A model generated the notes under the pieces. It was not told the origin of the DNA, ran no database searches, and saw only the letters and a list, made by a program, of their open reading frames with translations. Of a stretch of 64,000 nt of DNA, positions 12,468 to 23,559 are shown piece after piece. The stretch is from Utricularia gibba. Lineage: Eukaryota > Streptophyta > Magnoliopsida > Lamiales > Lentibulariaceae. Each line of letters begins with the position of its first letter. Within the stretch, counting starts at the first letter, position 1. A program made the translations under genes and the position numbers. The DNA lies in assembly GCA_002189035.1 (NCBI GenBank), contig CM007991.1:124001-188000 (forward strand), read 5' to 3'.

Positions 12468-13577
12468 TTAGCAGGCTTTCAACGGCGCACCGCAGAGGCA
12501 ATCGTTGCTTGCGAAGGACGACGGTCCCAGCCGGTCGAACGGCGATACCCTTGGAATGGGGCCGCAGAGATGGTTATGGCTCAGATCCATGTGTCCGATG
12601 TACCGTGCCGCCGACAGCGACCGAGGAATCGCGCCTTGTAAGTTGTTATGCGATAAATCGATGACGGTGAAGTATGTTTTGGGACCGAATACGTCTGGCA
12701 GGTGTCCTTCGAAGGAGTTCCGGCTTAAGTTGAGGATATTGATGCCGGAATTGGAGAATAATCCGGTGGGGATTTCGCCTGAGAGGTGGTTACTGTCGAG
12801 GTTTAGCGTTGAGAGGACGGGCATTGATCCGAATTGCGACGGAATGGGGCCGGAGAGAAGGTTCAATGACAGATCTACGTCGGCGAGGCGGTAGATCGAG
12901 GCGAGGGAGGAAGGGATGTGACCGGTGAGTTGGTTACGGTGGAGGAGGAATCGGCTCATCATTGTTAATTTTCCAATGTCGGATGGGATTTCACCGGTGA
13001 GGTGGTTGTTACTGAGTTCTAAGTGCATGAGGCTGTTGAGATTCACGATTGAGGGAGGAATCGTGCCCGAGATTTGGTTATCGGCGAGATTCAGCACAGT
13101 GAGGCGGCTGAGTTTGCCGATGTCGGCTGGGATTTTACCGGATATTTTGTTCCCGATCAAATCGAGAATCCTCAGGCGAGGCAGCGTGGTAATGCACTCC
13201 GGGATCTCGCCGGAAATCGCCTTCCAGTCTGCGATAACCAGCGTCGTGAGACGCTCGAGACCGCATACCGCCGGTGAAATCGAACCGGTCATGTAACCCG
13301 TACGGCCGGCGCGTTCGAAAATCTTATCCTCCGATTCCCCCCGTAGAACCACATCGGCAACCCGTTTCGTTTCCGGGTCGCAGCTGACGCCGTGCCAGTT
13401 GGTGCAGCATTCTTCTCCCTTCCAAGTGTCGAAAATCCCGAGGTAAGGTTCGTTGAGCGCCGCTCGGAAAGAGAGAAGCGCCGCCCTGTCAGACGGCTGG
13501 CAAGCCATCGCCGTCGTGGCGAAAAGCAAACCGACAGCGAACGCGGCGGCGCACAGGAAGTTACCGTTGGGCTGCAT
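12468..13577 (-). CDS. DRT100: Secreted leucine-rich repeat protein, DRT100-like
   Basis: A single exon of 369 residues, close to the 370 or so usual for DRT100 proteins. The ATG at 13577 begins MQPNGNFLC; upstream codons in the same frame lack family similarity. It has a signal peptide (residues about 4-27, ending ATTAMA), an LRR N-terminal cap with paired cysteines (DTWKGEECCTNWHGVSCD), about nine plant-type 24-residue LRRs (LxxNxxSGxIPxxIGKL) and a C-terminal cap ending CLCGAPLKAC. There is no membrane anchor or kinase, so it is probably an apoplastic or cell-wall LRR protein. The name comes from an Arabidopsis cDNA isolated by complementing DNA-repair defects in E. coli; that function fits poorly with a secreted LRR protein. 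Confidence 0.93.
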   Translation of the reverse strand: MQPNGNFLCAAAFAVGLLFATTAMACQPSDRAALLSFRAALNEPYLGIFDTWKGEECCTNWHGVSCDPETKRVADVVLRGESEDKIFERAGRTGYMTGSISPAVCGLERLTTLVIADWKAISGEIPECITTLPRLRILDLIGNKISGKIPADIGKLSRLTVLNLADNQISGTIPPSIVNLNSLMHLELSNNHLTGEIPSDIGKLTMMSRFLLHRNQLTGHIPSSLASIYRLADVDLSLNLLSGPIPSQFGSMPVLSTLNLDSNHLSGEIPTGLFSNSGINILNLSRNSFEGHLPDVFGPKTYFTVIDLSHNNLQGAIPRSLSAARYIGHMDLSHNHLCGPIPRVSPFDRLGPSSFASNDCLCGAPLKAC

Positions 13578-14908
13578 TTTTTTTTTTTTGTAGGTGGAGC
13601 GAAAATGAATGAAATTTGCGGTGGCCAGACACGGCCTTTTAAGTCGAGCGGGAGAAGCGGCGAAAGTCCAAAATACCCTCGAAATTTCCAACTTTCAGAG
13701 CACCGGCAAACGAACACGGGTTGTTTCCGTCATAAATTTGGATAGCGAAAGTCACGTGAATTTCTCCCCAACCATGAGACAGACAAGCAAACGGGTCTTT
13801 TTGTTTTGTTTTGGTAGCACGGTTTACATTTCTAAAACCATCCAGATTCTTGTAATAAATTCAAAAGACAAAAAAAAGGGTGAAGTTTTCTTTGATCAAC
13901 AAAAAAACAAAAAACAAAAAAAAAAGAAAAGTGAAAAATATTTGAAAGTGTTGTGAGGAGGGGGATACGTGATGCCTACAAAATTGGTGCATGATACCTT
14001 GTCCTGGGCCCGTCCCCTGGGTTTGGACAAGCAATGGTGTGTCTAAAGTGAAAGCGAGAGTCTGAATAGGACACGGCATTCTTGTATCCAACACGGACAT
14101 TCGGATATGTCTATTTTTCCTCCAAGTTTCTTTTTCTTTTTTTTTTTTTTTGTTCGGATGGATGGGATGGAAGGAATATCCTTGTGTGTGTGTTGACGTT
14201 GGAGCAGGAATGGTTTTCCTTTTGGGCCAAGAGAAAGGGACGACTCCCATTAGACCCATTGGGCCAAGTGAAGTGATGGCTGCACTGCACCACATGTTGA
14301 GGTACAGATGGGCTCAGTGATTACCCTACCAGTGCCACATGATTTAAATAATCCACACTTAAAGTCGGATTTGGATGAAGAAGCAGAAGAAGAAGATTCC
14401 CACGTCATCCCAGCTGCATTTTTTTATTAAATTCAATCATAAAATCTAATTTCCTTCAACTCAGCACATTGCTTGACTGAGATACAGTATACAGATTGTA
14501 TGGGACTCCCCGCCAACCCGATCCTAAACCCACTACAACAAATATTATTGATGGCTTTGCTTCCACGTAAGTGAGCACTCCACTCCCTACGTGGGCATCC
14601 CCATGGCCATGGATGACCTTATCAGACACAAAATGAAAAGAATTACCACGTCAATCAATCATGTCTAAAAATGGGAAGGAAGCCGGCCGCCCCTTCATCA
14701 TCATCATCATTCCGCTTTCTAAAAAAGTAAAAAAGGAGAAGCGCAATTATGGGGTGAGTGAGTACGCACGTCGGCCCTTACATTCTTTCTTTACGGATCC
14801 ATTTGGACTCGAATTAAAAGTTTTTATTACAAAAGCGGGCGGTTGCGCTGTTGCATGGGGAGCACCTTCATGCATGCGTTGCGTCCTAATCCTGCATCTT
14901 GTGCACCC

Positions 14909-14956
14909 ACTAATACTAATACTAATACTAATACTAATACTAATACTAATACTAAT
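14909..14956 (+). repeat. (ACTAAT)8 microsatellite
   Basis: Eight perfect copies of the six-base unit ACTAAT, flanked by GTGCACCC and GGGTTGGG. It lies in gene-free DNA between two divergent genes and is about 40 bases from a (TTAA)7 tract. Confidence 0.97.
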
Positions 14957-14996
14957 GGGTTGGGTGTGTGTCGGTGCAGGGTGCACCATTACCCTT

Positions 14997-15024
14997 TTAA
15001 TTAATTAATTAATTAATTAATTAA
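14997..15024 (+). repeat. (TTAA)7 microsatellite
   Basis: Seven perfect copies of TTAA, a self-complementary unit that could form a cruciform or hairpin. No gene overlaps it. Confidence 0.95.
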
Positions 15025-16718
15025 TATAATTCAACCCACTTTCTTTTTTTTACAGCCTGGCTCCGAAAGAGGAGCCATTTTCACAATCAACACCCGGAAT
15101 TGACAACAAACAGTATCATCAACCAACCCCCCGCCATCCCCATGCTCCCTAATCACCCTCTTCTCTCGTGTTTATCAGAAAGAAAGAGTAAAAGGGAAGG
15201 GGAGGGGAGGCCAATTTTACTTTACTTTCCTCTACACAGTAATTAATTAAATTTAAATTAACTCAATTAATGCTGCTCTCCCGTAGGGCGTTGATCTCGG
15301 ATGCTATCTTTTGACTCTTTTTTTTTTTTTTCATGTTGGTAGGCAAATTAGGGGAGGGAGCTGGGGGAGTTCCCAGCTTCCCGAGTCATGATTATATCAC
15401 AACCTTCATGCTGTGTGGTTTTTTGATAATAAAAATGAAATGGTTACAGGAAACCGTGTTCCATGGAAAAAATAATGTTACAATGCCGTTGAGGAGGGAA
15501 GTGTCGCTCTCCATGCATGCATCATCCTCCAATACGACGGCATGGGCATCCTCCTCCCCCCAATGTGTCCCCATCCCCCATCTGCCCCGCCCCGGCCTCA
15601 AGACAGTGAGGCGTACTGCCCATGGGCATGCTGGTCATTTCACACCCTCCTGGTTCCACCCACCCGCCAGACCTCGCGAGGTTTGGGGAAGAAAGCGGGG
15701 ATGGGAATTTACGAAATGGCACCTACCGGGGAGGGGGCCACTCTGAGCTTAGATTCTGTTTTCGCTGTCGTTTACTTTGGAGAGTTAGGAGGGAGAGTAG
15801 GCTGGCGCACACGATCGCAATAATGAATGATATTCGCGACTGGGAGTGGGAGGGGAGGTAACCATGACGATTCATCCATCCCGATTATCAGAAGAGAAAC
15901 GGGTCCATGGATCGGGAGGGAAGAGTGGTGGTGGTTCTTGGCCAAGCCGGAAAATTGGGGTAATCAATGCTCGCAATTACATTGCTTTGACTGCGGGGCG
16001 GGGGTTTAGGAAATAATTAATCCTAGGGACTCAGTTGTGTCTTCTCCAGGATGAAGCCCCGACCTGTTGAGCATTCTCGGCAGATTCACAAGATCCCCGC
16101 CTGCGCCTCCCCTCATTCACATACTCCTTTTTCTCTTTCTCAAAAAGTGAAGCGCATCATCGCCGCACGTGCCAATTTTCGCATTTGGTCGTTGCCTGTT
16201 GCCCTGTTTCTGGAATGGCTACAAATATAGTGAGTGATCAACGGACCATGGAAAACAAAAATTACTCGTTTAACTAGTGTGTAAGTGTTTGGTCAGAATC
16301 TAAATAATATAAGGGTTTTTTTTGAATGATCGGAATCCATATTTATAACACAAAACAAACTTTGTTAAGAATTGGAGCAAATTGTCGGAAGTGAAGCAGC
16401 ATATTTCATATTAAAAGAAAATTGTTCATTTTGCAATATGGAATAGGTGTGTAGTTGAGGAGTTAGTCCCCAGCCCAACGCCCTACAAAATGTATGTATT
16501 GTGTAGTTTAGCGCCATACACGAAAATACAGACAGGCTGGCCCCGTCCTCCTCCACCTCCGATCCTATGATTGTGTGACCGTATGAATGTATGCCGGCCG
16601 GCAGGAGGTGGGTAGAGGAAATTTAATGGAGACTGGAGGGGTGATTCAGTAAATTCCAGTGGACCCTGAAATGTCGGTACCCGAGCTTGGATGTGTGCCT
16701 CTTCCCCTGTGTTGTGTT

Positions 16719-16731
16719 GTTATATAAGAGG
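16719..16731 (+). promoter_or_regulatory. Likely TATA box of the bHLH gene
   Basis: TTATATAAGAGG matches the plant TATA consensus. It lies about 300 bases before the ATG at 17021, with a CT-rich and T-rich leader between. Inferred from motif and position only. Confidence 0.5.
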
Positions 16732-17020
16732 AAAGGGAAGGCAGTGATTGGGAAGCACAGGTTGGTTGGGTTCAGCGCGTTTGCCATTTTTTGACACCTG
16801 TGAGTGGAGTGTACTCTACTCGCAACCCCCATTCATTTAGCGCTCCTCCTCCGACGGCGATTCCAACACCCTAATAAGGAAACACTTTTTTTTTATCTAC
16901 TTTTGTTGTCTCTCGGCTTTTGGGGAAGATCCCATCTCCCTTTTTCTCCTGTCCGAATCTTGTATTCCATGTTTTCGCCTTTTTGAGAAGGCGTTTTTTT
17001 GTCTTTTTTTTTTTTCGATT

Positions 17021-18920
17021 ATGTTCAGTTTGGGGACGGTAGCCGGAGATATGAGTAACAGTAGTAGCTTCGGTGGGAGCCAGAGTTCGAAGCATATGGA
17101 GATGGAGTTTGCTAAGAGTAGAGAGTTTATGGGGTCGGATTTTTTCCACCAGAGTCCAGGTTTGGCCCGGTATCGATCCGCCCCAAGTTCGTTTCTTGGA
17201 GCACTTTTGGATTCACCGGCGGATAACAGCAGCAGCGGCGATGAATCTGACGCTGCTCTGTTATCTTCGATTTGGACTGGGCCCGAGATTTGAATCACAA
17301 GGTTGGAGGAGTAGGGAGCGATGATTCTCAGTATCATATGAAGCAGGAAATCGGAGCCGCGTCTGGTTTGAGTAGCTATGAAACTACGCCGGCCGTCTGC
17401 AGCGGTGGGACGGTTCTTGGTTCCGATTCTGTTGGATTCGAGGCTCAAGTTCAAGTCCGATTGAATGGTGGAAACGGGATCACCGGATCACATCTCATCA
17501 GGCAGAGCAGTTCCCCTGCTGGATTCTTTAATGGTAATAATTGTTTGCTCTGAATTTAAGAAGAGTCGAGACAACTTTTTGAAAAAGTATTCGCTTTTTT
17601 TCGTGAAGAAATTCACTTTCCAATCTTTTCTCCCTTTTTCTCTTTTCTTGAATTTACAGGCTGTTGTTTTCGGGCCCCTTTCTTTGCCTCATTTTCCAAT
17701 GATTTCTTCTTACTCGAATATGAGCATCTGCGACCGTCCGTAGGGAGTCCAAAAAAAAAAAAAAAAACTTTGTTTTTTTGTGAATGGAGATACTGTAAAA
17801 ATGGTGGCTTTTTTGCCGTTTACAGTCTCACCATTGCCTTGGGTTGGGCGACAGAGATTCTATTTGCTTAATTCCAGACAGATTCACCAACCATTCCATT
17901 ATGTGCTCTGATGGGTTCATTTATGTGGCGAGTGTGTACTGTTTGTTGAAACTTGCTCTTTGCATCAGGATTTGGCGTGAGCAGCAGCCACCTGAGCTTC
18001 TCCTCCTCTGCTGCGTCTTCCAGTCCGAGAATGATGCCCAGCATACCGGAGAACGGCCACACTGATGCTTCCGAAAGGAACGGTGCTTACTCCCATGAAG
18101 CATGGAGTGACTCCATGATCGGTGAATTGAAGAGAGGCCGTGATGGGCATTTGAAGATGTTCTCCGCTCTCAATGAAATGCAGAGTCAGGTGAGAATGCC
18201 TTAGTCGCTTGGTTTACTCTGTTTCCTCTTGTTTGTCTCTATACCCCATGGCGGCAACTCTACTCTGCAGCAGTATGGGGAAACTTTCAAGAGTTTAACA
18301 CACCATCTGAGCTTGCCAAGAGCTTTGAACGAAAGAGGAGAACCAGAAAAGTTCAAGTTTCTACAGTTTCAACCAGACGTCGTCCCCTGCCAAATACGAG
18401 CTAAGAGAGGCTGCGCGACGCACCCCCGGAGCATCGCCGAAAGGGTAAACCCAATCCCCATCCAGCTCTGAGTTCCTTGATCACCCTTTTTCCACACAAG
18501 TCTGTTCGAATTTTCAGATGAGGAGAACGAGAATCAGCGAGCGGATGAAGAAGCTGCAGGAGCTTTTCCCCAACATGGACAAGGTAAAAGTCCACATCTG
18601 GAGCCAGAAGCATTTTCCCCCTTCCCCGACGGCTTTGGCAGAGCTTCGCAAATCTAACCTAATCTTACTGCAGCAAACGAGCACAGCTGACATGCTGGAT
18701 TTGGCAGTTGAATACATTAAAGACCTTCAGCGGCAAGTTCAGGTAATAAAACCGTCTCCCAGACTCCAGAGCGCACCTCTCTCTCTCATGTGGGATTGCC
18801 CGTCCCTCGCTCATCTCCTTCTCTTACATCTGATTTATTCTGCAGACCCTGTCCGAAGCGAAGGCCCGGTGTGTCTGTTCATCGGCGAAGACGACGGCGG
18901 AGACTAGCAAGGGGAAGTGA
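17021..18920 (+). CDS. bHLH transcription factor, FBH/bHLH130-like, with an apparent one-base deletion in exon 1
   Basis: FBH proteins bind E-boxes and activate CONSTANS in Arabidopsis. Exons: 17021-17533, 17969-18189, 18271-18444, 18518-18583, 18674-18742, 18846-18920; phases close apart from exon 1. Family blocks are YRSAPSSFLGALLD and SSGDESDA, then LIRQSSSPAGFF, LTHHLSLP, a basic region AKRGCATHPRSIAER, helix 1 ISERMKKLQELFPNMDK, and helix 2 TADMLDLAVEYIKDLQRQV followed by SEAKARCVCSS. In exon 1 the frame stops at 17291-17293, yet the conserved part resumes at about 17286 in the next frame. One extra C in the run at 17282-17284 would restore a smooth 372-residue protein. The codon after the third intron is ATG (Met) where the family has Val (AERVRRTRISER). 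Confidence 0.88.
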
Positions 18921-20011
18921 AACCAAGGTCGGAGAGAGAATCTTCACCAGTCTCCATGAATAAACAAACATGTATATTTCGTTTCAGTATGCCGGAAACA
19001 TAAGTTAACAAAATGCTGAGTAACATAATTCAATCACTATTCGTTCCCACATATAAATATAAATTTGGGACCCTAACTCTTGCAAGTGAAGGGTAATTGA
19101 AAATTTAACATAATTAATTTTTAAATTAGGTAGAAATTTGATTTTCATAATTTATATTACTTAATAGTAATATTCAATTATTTAAAGATTTATAAAATTT
19201 AATATCAAATTAATACTACCTGATTTTTTAAATATTGTATATTAATTATGTTGATGTTCAAATTATATTGGTGATTGAGGCGCATTTTTTTGTGCAAGTA
19301 AATGTTTTCAAAAAATGTTATAACAACAATGCGTTTGCAGACCATACTATTTCGTTTGTACGGCTTCGCACTCACTCCCGATCCTCCTTTTTTTCCCTCT
19401 TGTTAAAGAGCTGAAGAGGGACCCACCCACACAGCTCAGCTCCTCGAGCCTCCTGATAATTAAAGTATTTGCAGCATTTAGAAAAAAATGCCATGGTCTG
19501 CACTGTTGGGCACACCTGGGAATCATGTATTATTCCATTTTATGTTTTAATGTCAAATATGGATTCGCACCATAGTGTACGAAAGATGCATTGGGTGTCT
19601 GAAACGAGTATCACGATTATAAAGCACCAAAAAAATTAGAAAATGAAGGAGATATTTTCCCAAATTTCAAGTAAAGCCGAAAAGCTATTTATGAAATTGA
19701 AGACGCTATAAAAATAAAAGAAAGAAAAGAAAAGAACGACATACGCCGCGCTGATGGATTACAGGCCCCACATTTAACGAAATTCAATAAACTAATTGGC
19801 GTCCGGCGCTTCCACTCGCGCACAGTGCGAACCCTCGGAAATTGCAGAGATCCAAATTTGCGTTGCCGATTAATCAATAGCGTCCTCCCGCGGTGGTTCC
19901 TCCTATCTGGTGTTGCTCTTGTGATCGATTGTCGACTATTCCCGTAAGCGAAAGCCTTTTTTTCTGGTTGAGGTTCAATCGAGCGGCCGAATTTCTGAAT
20001 TCGGTCTGCGC
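18921..20011. other. Intergenic: bHLH 3' end, AT-rich spacer, EMSY-like promoter
   Basis: From about 19000 to 19330 the DNA is strongly AT-rich, with no exon on either strand. The CT-rich stretch near 19900-19990 is probably the leader of the EMSY-like gene. Nothing else is recognised. Confidence 0.6.
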
Positions 20012-20020
20012 ATGTTGGCT

Positions 20021-22713
20021 ATGGATTACGGTACATACGATAGCAGCGGTAAGTTAATTCGGTTTAGGGATTCTATTTCTTTGATAAAACTGGGGTGTTT
20101 GTGGTTGCGTATTGTGCAGATTCTTGGGCAATACTTGTTTTAGGGTTTGTGAGGTTGTTTAGGTTTTGTTGGTGGTGGTGTTTCTCTCATCGGGATTGTA
20201 ATGGCATTGACGACGTTTGTCAAGAGCATCATCACTTGAATGTCGCTTTGCTCAAGTTTTTTTCCTGCAGCTGTATTGGTCTTATTCATTTGAAGTGTTT
20301 CGCCGTTTAATTGTTTGATGCTCGAAACTTTTTTACTGGTTGATTGCTGGAGTGTGTCAGAATATAGAGAGGTCCAGTTACTTGTAGGTTAATTTTTCAT
20401 ATTTGTGGTAGGCGATATTTGGGATTATTGCAAGATAGTGACTTGATCTTGTTCTTCATGCGTTGCACCTGGTATAAGGTATTTATATCCCATGCAATGG
20501 AATCGTTTGCTGGGATTAGCTACATGAATTTAATTGCATCATCCCCTGTTGAATTCGGTTGGATTGGTTGCAGGAACTGATGATGATTTACCCCCACCAC
20601 ATCAGAGTAGGGTGTCCAGAGCTGGCCGACTTTCTGGAAATGGAAGGTCCGCGGCTATGGGTTCAATGCCATACGCAAGAATGTATGAGGAAACTGAGAT
20701 GGAGACGAGAATTCATCAACTTGAGCAAGAAGCATACAGTTCCATTCTAAGAGCATTTAAAGCGCAAGCCGATGCTATTTCTTGGGTACGCACTTTGCAT
20801 GTGCATTCTGTTTCTGGTAGTGATAATCAACAATGAGATGTGTTATCCCCAGGAGAAGGAAGATTTGATAACTGAGCTTAGAAGGGAGTTGAGAGTGTCA
20901 AATGAAGAGCACAGGGAAATTCTCGGTAGGGTTAATGCCGATGGAACAATCCAAAGCATAAGGTTGTGTGCGTAGATCCAGCATTGATTACCAATTCTCT
21001 GCCTTTATGTTAAAAATGTTCTAAAATTCATTGCCCTTGGTTGGAAAAAAAAATTGAAACCTCTATCAGGGAGTGGAGACAATCTTTTGGGCTTCAACCT
21101 GGACTGTATGGTGCCGGTCAAGTCGGTAAAACCGTCCAAGAGCCCGTGCCCAGTTCCTCTATCTCAGCTTCGCGTAAGAAACAGAAGATAGCTCCCCTGC
21201 CTTCACAATCCTTTCATGCCCCATCCCCTTCTTTCCATCCAGAGCCGATGGCTGCAGCAAATCAGCCATCCTCATCCACGGGAAAGCGTGGGCCCTTGAT
21301 GGGAGTTAAAGGAAAAAAGCAAAAAGCTGTGAGTATGAATTCGTGTACACAAGTTCCATGTTTGGTCGCCTGTGATAGGGATTTTGCTCATCCGTTCGTT
21401 TTTGTGAAGATCCCTATAGGGGCCCCGGCTGTCAAAGTGCAGCATCCTAATGGTCCATCCGGAAGAGGCCAACTTGGGCAGCGTATTCCAGCTGGTGGCC
21501 ATGCAATGGAACCTGCTGAAGGAGCACTATTTGATCCTTTGATTGGTCGGAAAGTGCGGACCAGGTGGCCTGATGATAATAATTTTTATGAGGCTGTGAT
21601 TACAGATTATAATCCCGTGGAGGTAAACACAATTTACCTCATGCGTTCTGAGTACCAAAATTTAATCGTTATGGCTGTGCTACTTTTTCCAGGGTCGTCA
21701 TTTTCTTGTCTATGATATGGGTACTGCCAATGAAACTTGGGAATGGGTCAATCTTTCTGAGGTAACTATGTTTGGAATATGGTCACTCGAAGAGCAAGCC
21801 TTATGCTAAATATAATCGATGCATGTATAGTGGGTACTCGACATGGTTAAATTTAAGTCTCTTTTGTACTAGAAACCATTGATTCTCGTATAAAGATCTC
21901 TTAAAATACTCTTAACTTTGCTACTGCCCTACAGATTTCACCCGAAGACCTGCAGTGGGAAGGTGAAGATCCTGGAATTTCCCATCGTGGAGGTTATGTT
22001 GGATCTGAGCTCGGAAAGAATAGACCTCTAGGACGAGGCAGTGCTCCAGGGGTTGGGCGAGGAAGAGGATTAGCGAAATTTCAGTCAAGAAAGGAGTTAC
22101 CGTCACAGAATGGCATTGGAAAGAAAGGGCCTGATGACATCCAATTGCTTCACACCGACACTCTAATAAAGGAGGTAAAACGCTGGTTAATGATGTGTCT
22201 GCTATGGCATGCATCATTTGATGTGCATCGTTGTTTGCTGGCAGATAGAGAGGTTATTTAGTGCAAATCACCCTGACCCTGTTGAGATCGAGAAAGCCAA
22301 GCTGATGCTGAAGGTCGTCGCATACATAATCTAGACACGTTTGTTGACTGTAATTTTGCTTGCCCGTCATATATTAACATTTTTTGAAACTTTTGGAGAA
22401 ACAGGATCACGAGCAAGCTCTGACCGAGGCCATTGCGAGGCTGGAGGACTTCTCCGATGGTGAAAGTGGTACGTACTCAGCTTTCGATTTGGTCGTGAAG
22501 TAACTGACTTTCTGTGTGGATGCAATTGCTGAGCTGAGGCGCTTGCCTGTCTGCCTTGTCAATTTTTCTTGACAGAGACACAGACAACTCATCCCAATTA
22601 ACCAAAAAAAATGACGGGAAGTATGGACAGAAGGGAGCCATTTTGTAGATGGAATCGGATTGCATGGCAGTAAGATCCTTGATGATAGGCGTTGTTGTAT
22701 TCTTCCAGGGTAA
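20021..22713 (+). CDS. EMSY-like protein with ENT and Tudor/Agenet domains (EML3-like)
   Basis: EML proteins are chromatin-associated; Arabidopsis members act in defence and seed development. Exons: 20021-20048, 20574-20785, 20853-20962, 21070-21328, 21410-21622, 21693-21761, 21935-22174, 22245-22313, 22405-22468, 22709-22713; 422 residues with every phase closing. The N-terminus [17 protein letters not shown] matches EML3; an in-frame ATG three codons earlier (20012) is a possible alternative. The ENT domain (about residues 47-130) starts [19 protein letters not shown]. The Tudor-like region is [13 protein letters not shown]-type (here [20 protein letters not shown]) and ends [14 protein letters not shown]-terminal coiled coil ends [10 protein letters not shown]. 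The stop codon lies in a five-base terminal coding exon, joined across the last intron. Confidence 0.92.
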
Positions 22714-23559
22714 TGGCGAAGCAGCAAGCAGTTCCAGTCCCTGGTGTTAGACCATCCATAGCAAGTTACTTGAGAACATTCTTTGCAGCTGGTTGTAGGC
22801 CAGCCACCATGGTTCCAGTATCAGAGAAAAATCTTTTCGTTCTGTATAATAATATATCTATCTTGTCATCCCGTTTACTCTCGCTGTTCCAGGTTGTGGG
22901 TGAGGTGATGAAATGCAATCAATGTGAGGAGCAGGGAGTGGGGGCGGGGCCGACAATTCATAAATAGGCCCCCACCCACCGGATCCCTCTGAAGTCTCCT
23001 TTTTGCCGACGCCCCACACCTCACTGGTTTGACATTTTTACCAAACTCCTCCTCATCATCCTGATCATCATTCATTGTAACAATTGTTTTACTTCATATG
23101 CATTCTTAATCATTGATGTTGCTGATTGGAATTTGTAAGTGGTGAGCCCCACCCACTCCATTCAAGTCCAACATTCCACCAATTCCTTTGCATTAATGGC
23201 GTTTGCACACCCCACCTCATCTTTGAGAAATGAGAAGCCCATGGAGATGTGATGTGCTCTTCTTTTCATCGATCCCTATGCCATGTGACTCCTCAATGTC
23301 AAGCTTAGAAAATCATGATGTCATGAATGAGAGCAACTGCTCATCTAACTTTCTGGTGCATCTGTTTTGATAGGTTTCCAAGTGCCGCTGCACTTAGAAC
23401 GGAGATTGGCGCGCGCTTTTTTGATAGCACAATATAAAGCATTTAACAAAAATGGTTTTAAAAAATATGGGATTTTGCAGGACCGCATCGGGAGACATCC
23501 TGAGAAAAAAAAAAAATCTGACTTTCTCCACCATATGGATGATGTGTTCCCTTGCTGCA
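22714..23559. other. Intergenic: EMSY-like 3' UTR and downstream region of the HD-Zip gene
   Basis: The two genes converge here. The interval should hold both 3' UTRs. No coding exon, RNA gene or repeat was recognised. Confidence 0.6.

Larger units (their letters stand above)
13578..17020. other. 3.4-kb gene-free region: DRT100-like promoter, microsatellites, bHLH promoter
   Basis: No coding exon with family similarity is found on either strand. The first part holds the divergent promoter of the LRR gene (CACGTG-containing G-box-like site near 13753). The middle holds poly-T/A tracts and two microsatellites (14909-14956, 14997-15024). The last kilobase leads to the bHLH gene, with a TATA-like element near 16721 and a T-rich leader. 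Open frames here are short and low in complexity. Confidence 0.6.

Noticed and set aside
13861-14295. Open frames on both strands downstream of the LRR promoter
   Set aside because: Built from poly-A/T tracts; no conserved motif.
15333-15861. Overlapping open frames in the 13.6-17 kb gap
   Set aside because: Several frames are open at once because the DNA is GC-rich; none resembles a known protein or has clear splice structure.
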